35,403 nt of DNA from Paraburkholderia heleia NBRC 101817 (lineage in GTDB: Bacteria > Pseudomonadota > Gammaproteobacteria > Burkholderiales > Burkholderiaceae), in contig NZ_BBJH01000064.1 in the NCBI RefSeq assembly GCF_000739775.1, positions 1 through 35,403 of the forward strand, given 5' to 3'. Below are positions 7,467 to 15,739 of the stretch, piece after piece. A program made the translations under genes and the position numbers. Position 1 is the stretch's first letter; each line of letters opens with the position of its first letter. The notes under the pieces are model-generated. The model did not search any database and was not told the DNA's origin. It worked only from the letters and a program-made list of their open reading frames with translations.

Positions 7467-8161
7467 GCAGAGACTTACCACTTCCCGATCGACGTCATCT
7501 CCATCGTGGCCGACTTCGAATTCGAGGAGGAACATCTCGCGTACGACGATGGTGACGGTCAACGGTTCGAGGCAGCAGGCTCGTGGAAGCCGGCAGGCTC
7601 ACTCTACGGGCCCGCGGCTTTTTTCGGATGACTTTCGGTGGTATTAGCTTTCTTCCTCGCGACTAGGTTCAGGGTATGCGCGAGCTGCGGGTTGTCAAAT
7701 GGTATATTGCGGAGGACTCGTTGGTTTGTCTGGTATGTTCATGCGCGCGAGAACGTTCTCGGTGCACGGACCACAGATCGCTCTTTTATTGGCTGGCGCG
7801 AAAAATTACATGGAAGAGGCGATGCTCCTTTTTGGGAGTACGTCATTCCCTTCTACGGAACAGGCTGGGCGAGCCCCGTGGCCTCGCTATCGGTGCGCGC
7901 GACATTCGTAGCCTCTGCCAAGCCTTCGTGTGTTTGTGCGCCCGGATGGCTTTGGCGTGCATGGCATCCCGGTTGAAACTGCCAGTCTGGATTCGATGAA
8001 ATGGCGCTGCGTACGGCACAGGGAGCAATTCCAAGGCCTCTAGCCGTTCGATATGCGGTTGGTCCAGTGCGCTTTGGCACGTGCCCATCTGAAATGGGAG
8101 GCAGAACTCGGATGGGGCGGAAAGTGCTACACGCCAACCACTGCCAAACCAGCGAGCCAGC
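7467..8161. other. Long interval without a supported gene
   Basis: About 700 bases between the Crp/Fnr-type gene and the end of the hybrid kinase gene. One frame, 7467-7631 on the plus strand, has protein-like content (acidic, with FEFEEEHLAYDDGDGQRF). It opens directly after a stop and has no ATG, so it may be a gene remnant. Frames around 7640-8000 have no ribosome-binding site or recognisable domain. Confidence 0.4.
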
Positions 8162-10345
8162 TCAATGGAGGGCACCGTCTGCCCCGCGCCCAGCATGCTG
8201 CTGGAGATGGCGCTCAAGCACATCAGGATTGCAGGGCTTCGCAAAAACCTGCACGTCGAGCGATTCCAGACCGTCCAGTGACTCCCACGCGAAGCCGGTG
8301 AGAAGCGTGACATTTAGTGTCGGGTAGCGCCTGCGGATTTCCGCAGCTAGCCGCACGCCGCTCATCGACCCAGGCAACTGCACGTCTGACAGGACAGCGT
8401 CGAACGAATTCGCTCCACCTTCAAGCGTCGCAAGGGCCGTCTGTGCGTCGCCAGCATGGATCACGGTGTGGCCCATTGTTTCGAAGAGCGACTGCTGTGC
8501 CTGTGCGACGAGTGGATCGTCCTCCACCAGCAGCAGCCGCAGTTGGCGGTGCGTAGTCGCATAAGTGGCCGTCGGCTCGACGTGGATGGCTGCGGCCGGT
8601 TCGGCGCGTGGAATGTAGAGGCCGACCATTGTTCCGAAATCACGCCGGGTCTCAAGCGTGACGAAGCCGCCGGCGCGCTCGCAGAATGCGCGCACCTGGA
8701 CCAGACCGAGGCCAGTGCCGTGGCCCGTGGGCTTGGTCGTGAAGAATGGTTCGAAGGCGCGAACCTCGGTCGCAGCGTCCATCCCGTTGCCTGCGTCAGC
8801 GAACAGGAGGCAAACATATTCGCGGTCTGGCGCATCCGGGAGTGGCGCGGCGCGAGCATTGCCAACACGTAGCGAAGCCCGCCCGCCGTCGGGCATGGCA
8901 TCGCGTGCGTTCACCGCGAGGTTGAGAAGCGCAAGCTCGAGTTCTGCCGCGTCCACGCGAATTGGCCACACGTCGGCCTCGACGTGCTGGGTAAATGTGA
9001 TCGAGTCGCCAAGCGCTGAGCGCAGCAGCGGATAACCCTCCCATAGGCGCATGTCGACAACGGCCGGTTGCAGTGGCTGCTTTCGTGCGACGCCGAGCAG
9101 CCTGCGCGTTAGCGCCTGCCCCTTGACGATCACTCCTTCGACGGACTCCAGCGCCTGCTGCGCGTTATCGGCAGAGCGCGTGCCACGAGCCGTATGGGCC
9201 GCGATCGCCATGAGGACATTATTGAAGTCGTGAGCGACCATCGCCACCATGTTGCCCAGCGTCTCAAGCCGTTGGCTCTCGGCGCGCGCACGCTCATGGG
9301 CGGCGAGTGCCAGGCGTTGTACGTCGAGCTGCCGCCATGCGTCTTCCTCCCGGTCCAACCGGCGCAGATAGAGTAAGAGCAGCAGGACGATGATTGCGGC
9401 CGGTCCAAGTGTCGTGAGGACGAGACGGGTGGATTGCTCTATCCAGGCCGCACGCAGTGGCGTGATCGGCCATGCGGCGACCACATAGGCGTCGTATGCA
9501 CCCACTCGACGGTAGGCCACGATGCGTCCGTGATCATGGTCGGCGCCCGGGGCCGGCAGTCGCAATGCACCTTCGCTGCTTCTCTCACGCAATGCGATTG
9601 CGAGTGCGGAATGGGCCGACGTTGCCCATTTTTCGCTTCCAGCGTCGGGATACCAGACGAGCGGGACAGCGTCAGCTGTCAGCAGACCAAGGTGCAACGG
9701 GCTGTCGGGAGCGCGCAGGTCGCGAAAGAAGTCGCGATAGTAGGCCAGGTTCATGGAGACAGAAACGAGCCCTCCAAACCTGCCACGCGCATCGGTCCAG
9801 CCTTGCGCCACATTGAACGTGTGCACCCCCGTCACGCGACTCACCATCGGCTGCGAAATGTGAAGGATGGCAGGAGCGGCGCGGACCACATCGAAATCCC
9901 TGCGATCGGCAACATTAATCGGACCCGTGGTCGGGTGGCTCGAAACCAGCAGCTCGCCACTGCTGCTAAACACGTTGATCGACAATATCTGTGGGTAGCC
10001 TGCGCCAAGCTCGCTCATCTGTGCGCGCACAGCTGCCGAAGAATGCCGGATCTGCCGCTCGCTCATGTGTGAAACTCGCTCAACGAGGCGCGGAATCAAC
10101 GTGGCATCGATGTCGAAAAGCTTCACCGCCTGCTGCTGGGCAACGCTGACGGAACGCACCGTAGATTCGGTGGCAGCGTCGAGGCGCTCGTACCAGTCAT
10201 TGCGAACCTCGACGGCGAGATAAAGCGTCGGCAGCGCGATGGCTACTGCCATGAGTGCCTGCACGACGCGCCGCACGCCACGAAAATGCGATGCGCGCAG
10301 CTTGCCAGCCGGCAGGAGCGGGTCGTTGGTTTCAGAAGAGCGCAT
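8162..10345 (-). CDS. Orphan hybrid sensor histidine kinase with receiver domain
   Basis: 727 residues from the ATG at 10345 (MRSSETND); the frame continues upstream but without signal features. Order: a membrane helix at about 28-46, a periplasmic sensor region of roughly 260 residues (PAS-like/double-Cache type), a second helix (LVLTTLGPAAIIVLLLLLYL, about 308-327), a short coiled linker, a dimerisation/phosphoacceptor domain with His372 in VAHDFNN, and an ATPase domain with N box NLAVNARDAMP and G boxes AGNGMD and GHGTGLGL. The C-terminal receiver has LVEDDPLVAQ, phosphoacceptor Asp654 (VLSDVQLPG) and the conserved FAKP lysine. No separate response regulator or phosphotransfer gene adjoins it, so its output is unknown. 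The receiver may modulate the kinase itself, as in other HDFNN-type hybrid kinases. Confidence 0.93.
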   Translation of the reverse strand: MRSSETNDPLLPAGKLRASHFRGVRRVVQALMAVAIALPTLYLAVEVRNDWYERLDAATESTVRSVSVAQQQAVKLFDIDATLIPRLVERVSHMSERQIRHSSAAVRAQMSELGAGYPQILSINVFSSSGELLVSSHPTTGPINVADRRDFDVVRAAPAILHISQPMVSRVTGVHTFNVAQGWTDARGRFGGLVSVSMNLAYYRDFFRDLRAPDSPLHLGLLTADAVPLVWYPDAGSEKWATSAHSALAIALRERSSEGALRLPAPGADHDHGRIVAYRRVGAYDAYVVAAWPITPLRAAWIEQSTRLVLTTLGPAAIIVLLLLLYLRRLDREEDAWRQLDVQRLALAAHERARAESQRLETLGNMVAMVAHDFNNVLMAIAAHTARGTRSADNAQQALESVEGVIVKGQALTRRLLGVARKQPLQPAVVDMRLWEGYPLLRSALGDSITFTQHVEADVWPIRVDAAELELALLNLAVNARDAMPDGGRASLRVGNARAAPLPDAPDREYVCLLFADAGNGMDAATEVRAFEPFFTTKPTGHGTGLGLVQVRAFCERAGGFVTLETRRDFGTMVGLYIPRAEPAAAIHVEPTATYATTHRQLRLLLVEDDPLVAQAQQSLFETMGHTVIHAGDAQTALATLEGGANSFDAVLSDVQLPGSMSGVRLAAEIRRRYPTLNVTLLTGFAWESLDGLESLDVQVFAKPCNPDVLERHLQQHAGRGADGALH

Positions 10346-10890
10346 GGAAAAGTGATCCGGGAAAGCCGTCCTGCTGTACCGCGCCGTGCGGCTCAGGGCT
10401 GCGTGGGAGCATTTCCTGTTCCCGGGGTGACGTGTTCCCGCCACCGGCCTTCTGTGAACGCCTATGCCAGGCCACGACCAGAACCGGAACCGGTTGGCGG
10501 TCCGTTCAGCCGGACGGTCGGGAGTATCCGGGCCGTTCCCGGCGATGGGATCCGCTTGCATCATCGCCCGTTAAGGGAAGCGTTCATGCCGTGTCCGCTC
10601 GCGCCTGCCAGGACGAAAGAGGGCACCAGGGAACGACGATTGCGGCGGGTCCATGGCGTTCGTGCGATCGGGCGAAAAGAGAAGGGTTACACAAATTGCG
10701 AATGATTCGGCCTCGGCCTTGCGCGACATCTGCTTTCGCTCAAACTGGAGCGCCCGCTTGCCTGCCGCGGTGGCGCGCTGCGATTCGACTTCCGCGAACG
10801 TCAGGACATTCAGCTTGCGTACCCGGTTATCCAGCGTCAGCAGGATGCCGGACCCGGGATAACGCCGGGCACTGAGTTTCGGAGTAGCGA
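10346..10890. other. Interval between divergent genes, no gene seen
   Basis: 545 bases separating the leftward hybrid kinase from the rightward DUF4396 gene. A single GTTAAG half-site occurs at 10569-10574, but its partner and -10 do not fit the box geometry seen elsewhere. Frames present are without start signals and look like chance openings in GC-rich DNA. Confidence 0.4.
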
Positions 10891-11574
10891 ATGGATCAAA
10901 ACGGATTTGATATATTTGTGAGCCTGTGGCTGGCTGCGAGCGTACTTTCTGCGGTATGGGTTACCTGGGACGTGACCGGAGGCGGGCGGCCGCAACGCAT
11001 GACTGTCATGGCCTTCGTATGGCCGTTGACCATGTTGTACTGGGGCCCGGCAGGGCTTTTCTTCTATCTATTGCTGGGACGGGCAACGCCCGTCGCAGAA
11101 CGTGGGCGACATGAGAGCGGTGACAAGCCGGCGCCGCCGATGTGGCGTGCGGCGTTCAAGGGAGCAACGCACTGTGGCGCGGGCTGCGCGCTCGGCGATT
11201 TCATCGGCGAATGGATCGCGTTCGCTCTTGCTTTCACCGTAGCAGGCTCGAGACTTGGCGGAAACCTGCTTCTCGCCTTTGTGCTTGCCTATCTGATTGG
11301 CATCGCGTTCCAGTATTTTTCGATCGCACCGATGCGGGGACTGGGTCCGCGCGATGGCATCATTGCCGCCGTGAAGGCCGACACGATTTCGCTGATGGCC
11401 TATGAGGTGGGCATGTTCGCATGCATGATTGCGTTCGCCCTGACGTTTCCCACACTCGAGCCGATCAACGCGCGTTACTGGGTGCTCATGCAGTTCGCAA
11501 TGATAGGCGGCTTCATTACCACCTACCCAGTGAACTGGTGGCTCATCAGGCGCGGTGTGAAGGAAAAGATGTAA
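10891..11574 (+). CDS. DUF4396 integral membrane protein
   Basis: 227 residues, ATG after CGGAG by six bases. About six hydrophobic segments, starting FDIFVSLWLAASVLSAVWV and MAFVWPLTMLYWGPAGLFFY, with a basic loop RGRHESGDKPAPPMW. The core motif GATHCGAGCALGDFIGEW is characteristic of DUF4396 proteins. Its His, Cys and Asp within a membrane segment suggest metal or redox binding, but the function is not established. A second conserved part is PRDGIIAAVKADTISLMAYE. It is followed by a small gene at 11621 on the same strand, 46 bases later. Confidence 0.85.
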   Translation: MDQNGFDIFVSLWLAASVLSAVWVTWDVTGGGRPQRMTVMAFVWPLTMLYWGPAGLFFYLLLGRATPVAERGRHESGDKPAPPMWRAAFKGATHCGAGCALGDFIGEWIAFALAFTVAGSRLGGNLLLAFVLAYLIGIAFQYFSIAPMRGLGPRDGIIAAVKADTISLMAYEVGMFACMIAFALTFPTLEPINARYWVLMQFAMIGGFITTYPVNWWLIRRGVKEKM

Positions 11575-11620
11575 AACGCTTCAACGTAACCGGATCGCTG
11601 CCTTGTCGAGGGGGCCTCCC

Positions 11621-11986
11621 ATGCATCGGGTTTCAATGCATCGTGGTTTCGAGATTCACGTGACGCTGACGCAAGCTTGCGCGGGGCTCTTTCACGCAAC
11701 GTTCCAGATCAAGGGTGGCAATAACGCCGCCGTGATCGATGAACTTGGTGCTGAAACGAAGGTTCGAAACGGACCGTTCGCTCCAGAAAAAGCACTTCTG
11801 GTCGCACAGGAAGCTGGGCGAGCGACAATCGATGCGATCATCGGGGAAGACGAGTGGCAAATGCCGAGGTGTGGACTGAATATGGCGAGCACGAGTGGCG
11901 GCAACACGGGATTGCGGAGCGCTCCCTCATCTCGTCGAGTGACAGCGCTCGACGGACGTGCCGAATGCTGGCAGTCCGCGCGTTAA
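11621..11986 (+). CDS. Small uncharacterised protein, about 121 aa
   Basis: Start ATG 11621 follows AGGGGG; ATG 11636 is an alternative. The first 75 residues form a plausible compact alpha/beta domain. It has a strand HRGFEIHVTLTQACAG, a strand FHATFQIKGG, then KVRNGPFAPEKALLVAQEAG and a helix RATIDAIIGED. I recall similar short proteins in Burkholderia without assigned function. The last 40 residues (MASTSGGNTGLRSAPSS onward) are low in structure and may reflect an altered 3' end. Its stop codon overlaps the box of site C that precedes the next gene. Confidence 0.5.
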   Translation: MHRVSMHRGFEIHVTLTQACAGLFHATFQIKGGNNAAVIDELGAETKVRNGPFAPEKALLVAQEAGRATIDAIIGEDEWQMPRCGLNMASTSGGNTGLRSAPSSRRVTALDGRAECWQSAR

Positions 11987-12015
11987 GCCAGCGTTAAGGC
12001 TTGCGCGCATAGGCT
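11982..12015 (+). promoter_or_regulatory. Putative QseB/PmrA-type box and -10 (site C)
   Basis: GTTAAG-CCAGC-GTTAAG (11982-11998) is an exact direct repeat with 11-base periodicity. It is followed after 11 bases by TAGGCT (12010-12015). It lies about 60 bases before the COG4705-type membrane protein gene and has G instead of Y at the first position of each half. Confidence 0.45.
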
Positions 12016-12060
12016 GAAATGGTTTGCATTTGCTAATCACGTTGATCTGGGAGAGCACAG

Positions 12061-12849
12061 ATGAGTCCGATTGTGAGGGACACGTACGAAGAAGCATTGA
12101 GCAAGGTGCCCGCACTCACGCTGGGCTTCTGGATAATCAAGGTCGCAGCGACGACTCTCGGGGAGACTGGCGGCGACTGGGTCACGATGTCGTTAAACCT
12201 GGGATACCTGATCGGCACGATGATTTTCTTTGTGGCCTTTGTTGTCCTGGTGTTCGCACAGGTTCGCGCCCGGGAATTCAAGGCTTATCTCTACTGGGGT
12301 ACGATTGTCGCTACGACTACCCTTGGTACCACACTGGCCGACTTTAGCGACCGGTCGCTCGGCATCGGCTATCCCGGTGGTGTCTCAATCATCGTCGCCC
12401 TTCTTGCTGCCAGTCTCGCGATCTGGTATCGGGCCGAAGGGACGGTGTCGATCGAGAGCATCACGACAGCACGTGTTGAGTGGTTCTACTGGACGACCAT
12501 ACTGTTCTCGCAAACACTGGGTACTGCCCTGGGAGATTGGGTGGCTGACCCCGACAGAGGCGGTCTCGGGCTGGGTTTCGAAACGGGCGCCGTGATCTTC
12601 GGGGCAGGGCTCGTCGTCGTCGGCCTGCTGTGGCTGTGGCCGCGGGTTTCGCGCACGGCGCTCTTTTGGGTCGCGTTTGTGCTGACGCGCCCACTCGGGG
12701 CCACGCTTGGCGATCTACTCGACAAGCCTGTCGCCCAGGGCGGTCTGCATTTCAGCCGGTTCTATGCTTCGGGCATTCTTTTCGCTTTTATCGTCGTCTG
12801 CATCATGCTGATACCGCAACGGGCTGCGCGCCGGGCGCCTTCGGCTTGA
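12061..12849 (+). CDS. COG4705-type membrane protein with four internal repeats
   Basis: 262 residues, about eight membrane helices, ATG after GGGAG. The motif LGxTxGDx recurs four times: LGETGGDW (33-40), LGTTLADF (88-95), LGTALGDW (153-160) and LGATLGDL (212-219). The repeats are spaced 55 to 65 residues apart, and each is followed by a glycine-rich second helix (for example LGYLIGTMI, IGYPGGVSII, LGFETGAVIF). This indicates a four-fold repeat of a two-helix unit, with an acidic residue placed in each membrane hairpin, as in a channel or cation transporter. COG4705 is known only as an uncharacterised membrane-anchored protein family. It is preceded by site C and ends just before a hairpin. 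Confidence 0.85.
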   Translation: MSPIVRDTYEEALSKVPALTLGFWIIKVAATTLGETGGDWVTMSLNLGYLIGTMIFFVAFVVLVFAQVRAREFKAYLYWGTIVATTTLGTTLADFSDRSLGIGYPGGVSIIVALLAASLAIWYRAEGTVSIESITTARVEWFYWTTILFSQTLGTALGDWVADPDRGGLGLGFETGAVIFGAGLVVVGLLWLWPRVSRTALFWVAFVLTRPLGATLGDLLDKPVAQGGLHFSRFYASGILFAFIVVCIMLIPQRAARRAPSA

Positions 12850-12857
12850 ACGTGGAG

Positions 12858-12891
12858 AAAAAAGGAGGCCCCGATCATAAGGTCGGGGCCT
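12858..12891 (-). terminator. Rho-independent terminator, leftward
   Basis: AGGCCCCGA (12866-12874) pairs with TCGGGGCCT (12883-12891) around an eight-base loop. On the minus strand the hairpin is followed by CC and six T (12863-12858). It can end transcripts arriving from the two-component operon or from a start near 13001. Confidence 0.8.
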
Positions 12892-13001
12892 TCGAAAGGT
12901 GATGCTGGCGAATAGCCCAGAACGGACAGGACTGCCGCCCAGTCAATCACCTGCGTGAAGAGGGCACGGCGCGGTGCGGGTTGCTCCCAGCACCAGCGCC
13001 C
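12858..13001 (-). ncRNA. Candidate small RNA between site D and the terminator
   Basis: On the minus strand a box plus -10 (site D) predicts a start near 13001. The Rho-independent terminator ends transcription near 12858, giving about 144 bases with no ribosome-binding site and no convincing reading frame. A GTG frame starting at 12950 runs through the terminator and is not believable. The call rests only on signal positions. Confidence 0.27.
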
Positions 13002-13269
13002 GTTCTGACTTTACGCGGCAAATCCTTAAGGTTACCTTATTGTTCTGGACGACGGGTGGGCCTTGTTCCGTTGACTGAAAGGCCGCTCGTGCCGAAAAGG
13101 GGATCTCGGGTCGCGTACTCCGAACATGCATGGTCGTTACGTGAAGGACGTATGGGAAGGGCAGGGATGATTTCAGGCGACCTGCCCATGAAAGCCTGAC
13201 GAAGCCCGGCGTCCCGGCATGACCGGGAATGGCAATGCCAAGGGATGGCGGCCTCCTTTGAGGCATCGC
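12892..13269. other. Interval downstream of the sensor kinase gene
   Basis: About 380 bases between the kinase stop and the leftward terminator. It contains site D and the candidate small RNA. I see no supported protein-coding frame. Confidence 0.4.
13008..13041 (-). promoter_or_regulatory. Putative QseB/PmrA-type box and -10 (site D)
   Basis: On the minus strand AATAAG-GTAAC-CTTAAG (13041 to 13025) is followed after 11 bases by TAAAGT (13013 to 13008). Read on the plus strand it is CTTAAG-GTTAC-CTTATT but no -10 follows. The leftward reading leads straight into a terminator. Confidence 0.35.
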
Positions 13270-14673
13270 TCAGGCGGCGCGTCGAGCTGTTGCAGCGGGC
13301 GCGCCCGCCTGGTCCGTTCCTGAAGTCTTCGGAGCGCTGTTCTCGGGGACTGGCCGGGGAAAGCGAAAGCGCACGTTCAGACCTTTGCCGTCGGCGCCGC
13401 TGTCGAGCGCGACGACAGCCTGATGTTGCCCGGCAATGCGGCTGACGATCGACAGCCCGAGACCACTGCCGGAGGCGCCGTGTCCGCTTCCTCGATAAAA
13501 GCGCTCCCACACGCGTTCGCGATCCTCAACGGCGATACCGGGTCCAGTGTCGCATACCCTGAGCGTCGGCGAGCCGTCGTCGCATTTCACAACGACATCG
13601 ACACGCGCACCCGGGCCAGCATACCGGATGGCGTTGTCGACCAGATTGTTGAGCAGTATACGAAGACCGTCCTCGCTGCCGCGAACCTGCACCGGTGAAT
13701 CGGCAACCAGGCCGAGGTCAATTCCGTTTGCCTGCGCAAGACGCGCCCGCTCGCCAACAACCGAACGCGCCAGTAAGGTGAGATCCATAACGGACATGGG
13801 CGGAGGCATCGAATCGGGCCCGAGGCGCGCGAGCGTCAGCAGTTGTTCGGCGAGATGGGAAAGGCGCGCGGTGCCTGTACGAATCTGTGCGGTGATGAGG
13901 TCACGTTCTTCCACGCTGAGCGCCTTCGGCAGCAGGTCTGCCTGCAGCCCGAGGCCCATGATTGGTGTTCGAAGTTCGTGCGCGGCGTCAGCAATGAAAT
14001 CGCGCTGGGCCGTAAATGCGTCGTCCAGGCGCTGCAGCAGATCGTTGAGCGCGTCAACAAGCGGCTTGACTTCGCCGGGCATTGCTGTGGTGTCGATTGT
14101 CTGCATGTTGTTCGCGTCCCTCCGTTTCAGATTTGCGGCGATATCCCGCAGCGGCCTCAGGCCGTAGCCGATCCCGAACCACAGAAAGAGGGCAAGCACC
14201 GGGATCAGCGACAGCACTGGCCAGAAGAGGTGCATCGCGATCTCGGCCACCGCTTCCCAGCGCGCACGCCTGGCCTGCGCGACGCGAACGAGCATGTCGC
14301 CGTCTCGCGTGACGTACGTGTGCCAGAGTTGGCCCCCGACGATGATGTCTGCGAATCCCGCACCGGAAGTCGCCGGAAGCGGCGAGTCAATGTCCGTGCT
14401 GAATATGGGCGTACTGCCCCGCCAGACCTGGAGGAGCACGGCATGAGACTGTTCTCCTGAGAGACGGTCCGCGTTCGCGCCCTGCAATCCTCGCAGCGAC
14501 AGATGTCCGTCCGGCTCGACCACGACGTGCTGGGCGACTGCCTTTAGCTGATCGTTGAGCAGTTCGTCCAGTTCCGCCAGTGCCCCACGATACGTCGCCG
14601 CGCTCGCAAGCAGTCCGGTGAGCAATGTGGCAGGGAGCAGCCACCAGAGGAGGCGCCGGCGTAGCGAATTCAA
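13270..14673 (-). CDS. Sensor histidine kinase, QseC/PmrB type
   Basis: 467 residues. Two membrane helices (about 9-27 and 146-170) enclose a periplasmic sensor of about 120 residues. HAMP-like linker follows (LRPLRDIAANLKRRD), then the phosphoacceptor His232 in ADAAHELRTP. The ATPase domain has N box NNLVDNAIRY, G boxes DTGPGIA and GSGLGLSI. The organisation and H box match the QseC/PmrB family that pairs with QseB/PmrA regulators. The ATG overlaps the regulator's stop by four bases (ATGA), so the two are translationally coupled. The signal is unknown; family members sense metals, cationic peptides or hormones. Confidence 0.93.
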   Translation of the reverse strand: MNSLRRRLLWWLLPATLLTGLLASAATYRGALAELDELLNDQLKAVAQHVVVEPDGHLSLRGLQGANADRLSGEQSHAVLLQVWRGSTPIFSTDIDSPLPATSGAGFADIIVGGQLWHTYVTRDGDMLVRVAQARRARWEAVAEIAMHLFWPVLSLIPVLALFLWFGIGYGLRPLRDIAANLKRRDANNMQTIDTTAMPGEVKPLVDALNDLLQRLDDAFTAQRDFIADAAHELRTPIMGLGLQADLLPKALSVEERDLITAQIRTGTARLSHLAEQLLTLARLGPDSMPPPMSVMDLTLLARSVVGERARLAQANGIDLGLVADSPVQVRGSEDGLRILLNNLVDNAIRYAGPGARVDVVVKCDDGSPTLRVCDTGPGIAVEDRERVWERFYRGSGHGASGSGLGLSIVSRIAGQHQAVVALDSGADGKGLNVRFRFPRPVPENSAPKTSGTDQAGAPAATARRAA

Positions 14674-15320
14674 TCGATCTCTCCCATCTGGTAGCCGACT
14701 CCACGCACGTTCCGGACCGCCTGAGTGCCAAGTTTGCGGCGCAGGTTGTGAATGTGGACCTGGATCGTGTTGCTGCCGATCTCCTCGTTCCAGCCGTACA
14801 AGCGCTCTTCAAGCTGCTCGCGCGACACGACGATATCGGGATCCTGCAGCAGCGCAAATTCGCGTGTCGTCATCGGTACTTCTGCTTCCCACAGCCAGAC
14901 GCGATGCTGCGCCGGGTCGAGCCGCAGCGGTCCGACGTGCAAACTGGTTCGTGAATGCCCAGCCTGACGCCGGCGTACCACGCGCATGCGCGCGAGCAGC
15001 TCATCGAGCGCGAACGGCTTGACGATGTAGTCGTCGGCGCCGCCGTCGAGGCCCGCAACGCGGTCCGGTACGGCGTCGCGGGCGGTGATGATGATCACCG
15101 GCGTGTCGTCATTGCGCTGGCGCGCTCGCGCAAGCAGGGTGAGCCCGTCCAGCTTTGGCAACCCCAGGTCGAGCAGGACGAGGCCGTATGAGGTTGTCCG
15201 AAGGGCGAGTGCCGCGGCGTCACCGTCCTGGGTCCAGTCAACCGCAAATCCCTCGCGTTGTAATCCCTGCTGCAGTCCGCCGCCGATCAGTGTGTCGTCC
15301 TCTACGAGAAGTATGCGCAT
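14670..15320 (-). CDS. Response regulator, QseB/PmrA (OmpR) type with a short deletion
   Basis: 216 residues from MRILLVEDD at 15320; ATG 15332 is possible but gives a non-family extension. The receiver has acidic EDD (7-9), phosphoacceptor Asp51 (LLDLGLP) and Lys in VKPFALDE. The winged-helix domain follows, with NTIQVHIHNLRRKLG as recognition helix and RGVGYQM as wing. Compared with QseB, EFALL is followed by QDPDIVVSREQL: five residues between EFALL and VVSREQ instead of nine. Four residues (12 bases) are missing from the first DNA-binding-domain helix. The rest is intact, so the reading frame is kept but folding may be affected. It follows the DUF4148 gene by 18 bases. Confidence 0.92.
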   Translation of the reverse strand: MRILLVEDDTLIGGGLQQGLQREGFAVDWTQDGDAAALALRTTSYGLVLLDLGLPKLDGLTLLARARQRNDDTPVIIITARDAVPDRVAGLDGGADDYIVKPFALDELLARMRVVRRRQAGHSRTSLHVGPLRLDPAQHRVWLWEAEVPMTTREFALLQDPDIVVSREQLEERLYGWNEEIGSNTIQVHIHNLRRKLGTQAVRNVRGVGYQMGEID

Positions 15321-15338
15321 CGATCTGATCATTCCTTG

Positions 15339-15653
15339 TCAGTGATGGCCGTAGAGCGAGTCCCACGTCGGCTTTGAGACGCGATGACCCGCCTGCGACG
15401 TACCCGCGGACGTGCCGCCGTAAGCTGTCCCGGCGTTACCGGCCGCAGGATTCTGCGCGGTAACGCGAGCCTCTGCCGCCTGGATATCGCCAGGATAATG
15501 CGTTTTGCTCGGCCTGTAGCCTGCATGCTGGAGCTGCACCAGCTCGGAGCGGACCTGTGCGCGAGTCACAGGATCGTTTGACGGCCGCGCAGAGGCAAAA
15601 GTCGGCACCGTAATAGTGAGAGAAAGGATAAGTGCAGCAAAAAGCGTTCTCAT
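15339..15653 (-). CDS. DUF4148 small secreted protein
   Basis: 104 residues starting MRTLFAALILSLTITVPTF, a Sec signal peptide with probable cleavage near ASA-RP. The ATG at 15653 follows GGAGGA by six bases. The DUF4148 core VTRAQVRSELVQLQHAGYRP is typical for Burkholderiales periplasmic proteins. The tail is rich in Ala, Gly and Thr and ends in WDSLYGHH. DUF4148 genes often accompany two-component or stress genes; their function is unknown. It is first in an apparent operon with the response regulator and kinase. The IS6 element begins 32 bases upstream, so the natural promoter is missing or displaced. Confidence 0.88.
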   Translation of the reverse strand: MRTLFAALILSLTITVPTFASARPSNDPVTRAQVRSELVQLQHAGYRPSKTHYPGDIQAAEARVTAQNPAAGNAGTAYGGTSAGTSQAGHRVSKPTWDSLYGHH

Positions 15654-15685
15654 GATGGGTTCCTCCCTGATGGACCTGTCTGCAG

Positions 15686-15700
15686 GGTTCTGGTGCAAAT
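15686..15700 (+). repeat. Left terminal inverted repeat of the IS6 element
   Basis: GGTTCTGGTGCAAAT, identical to the complement of 16513-16527. Read outward it contains TTGCAC, a potential -35, but no good -10 follows before the DUF4148 gene. Confidence 0.9.
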
Positions 15701-15739
15701 AGGTAATCCGGTTGAGAAGCTTCCTATAGACAGGACACC

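Noticed and set aside
7595..7624. GC-rich stretch before a T run, terminator-like
   Set aside because: The possible stem pairs poorly (GCCGGCAGG against CCCGCGGC), so a terminator after the Crp/Fnr-type gene is not supported.
7467..7631. Acidic, protein-like frame after the Crp/Fnr-type gene
   Set aside because: It begins right after a stop, has no ATG, and matches no family; mentioned as a possible remnant only.
10569..10596. GTTAAG half-site between the hybrid kinase and the DUF4396 gene
   Set aside because: The second half is one base out of register and degenerate (GTTCAT), and no -10 follows at the shared distance.
12762..12950. GTG-started minus-strand frame under site D
   Set aside because: No ribosome-binding site, and the frame runs through the strong terminator and into the opposite gene.
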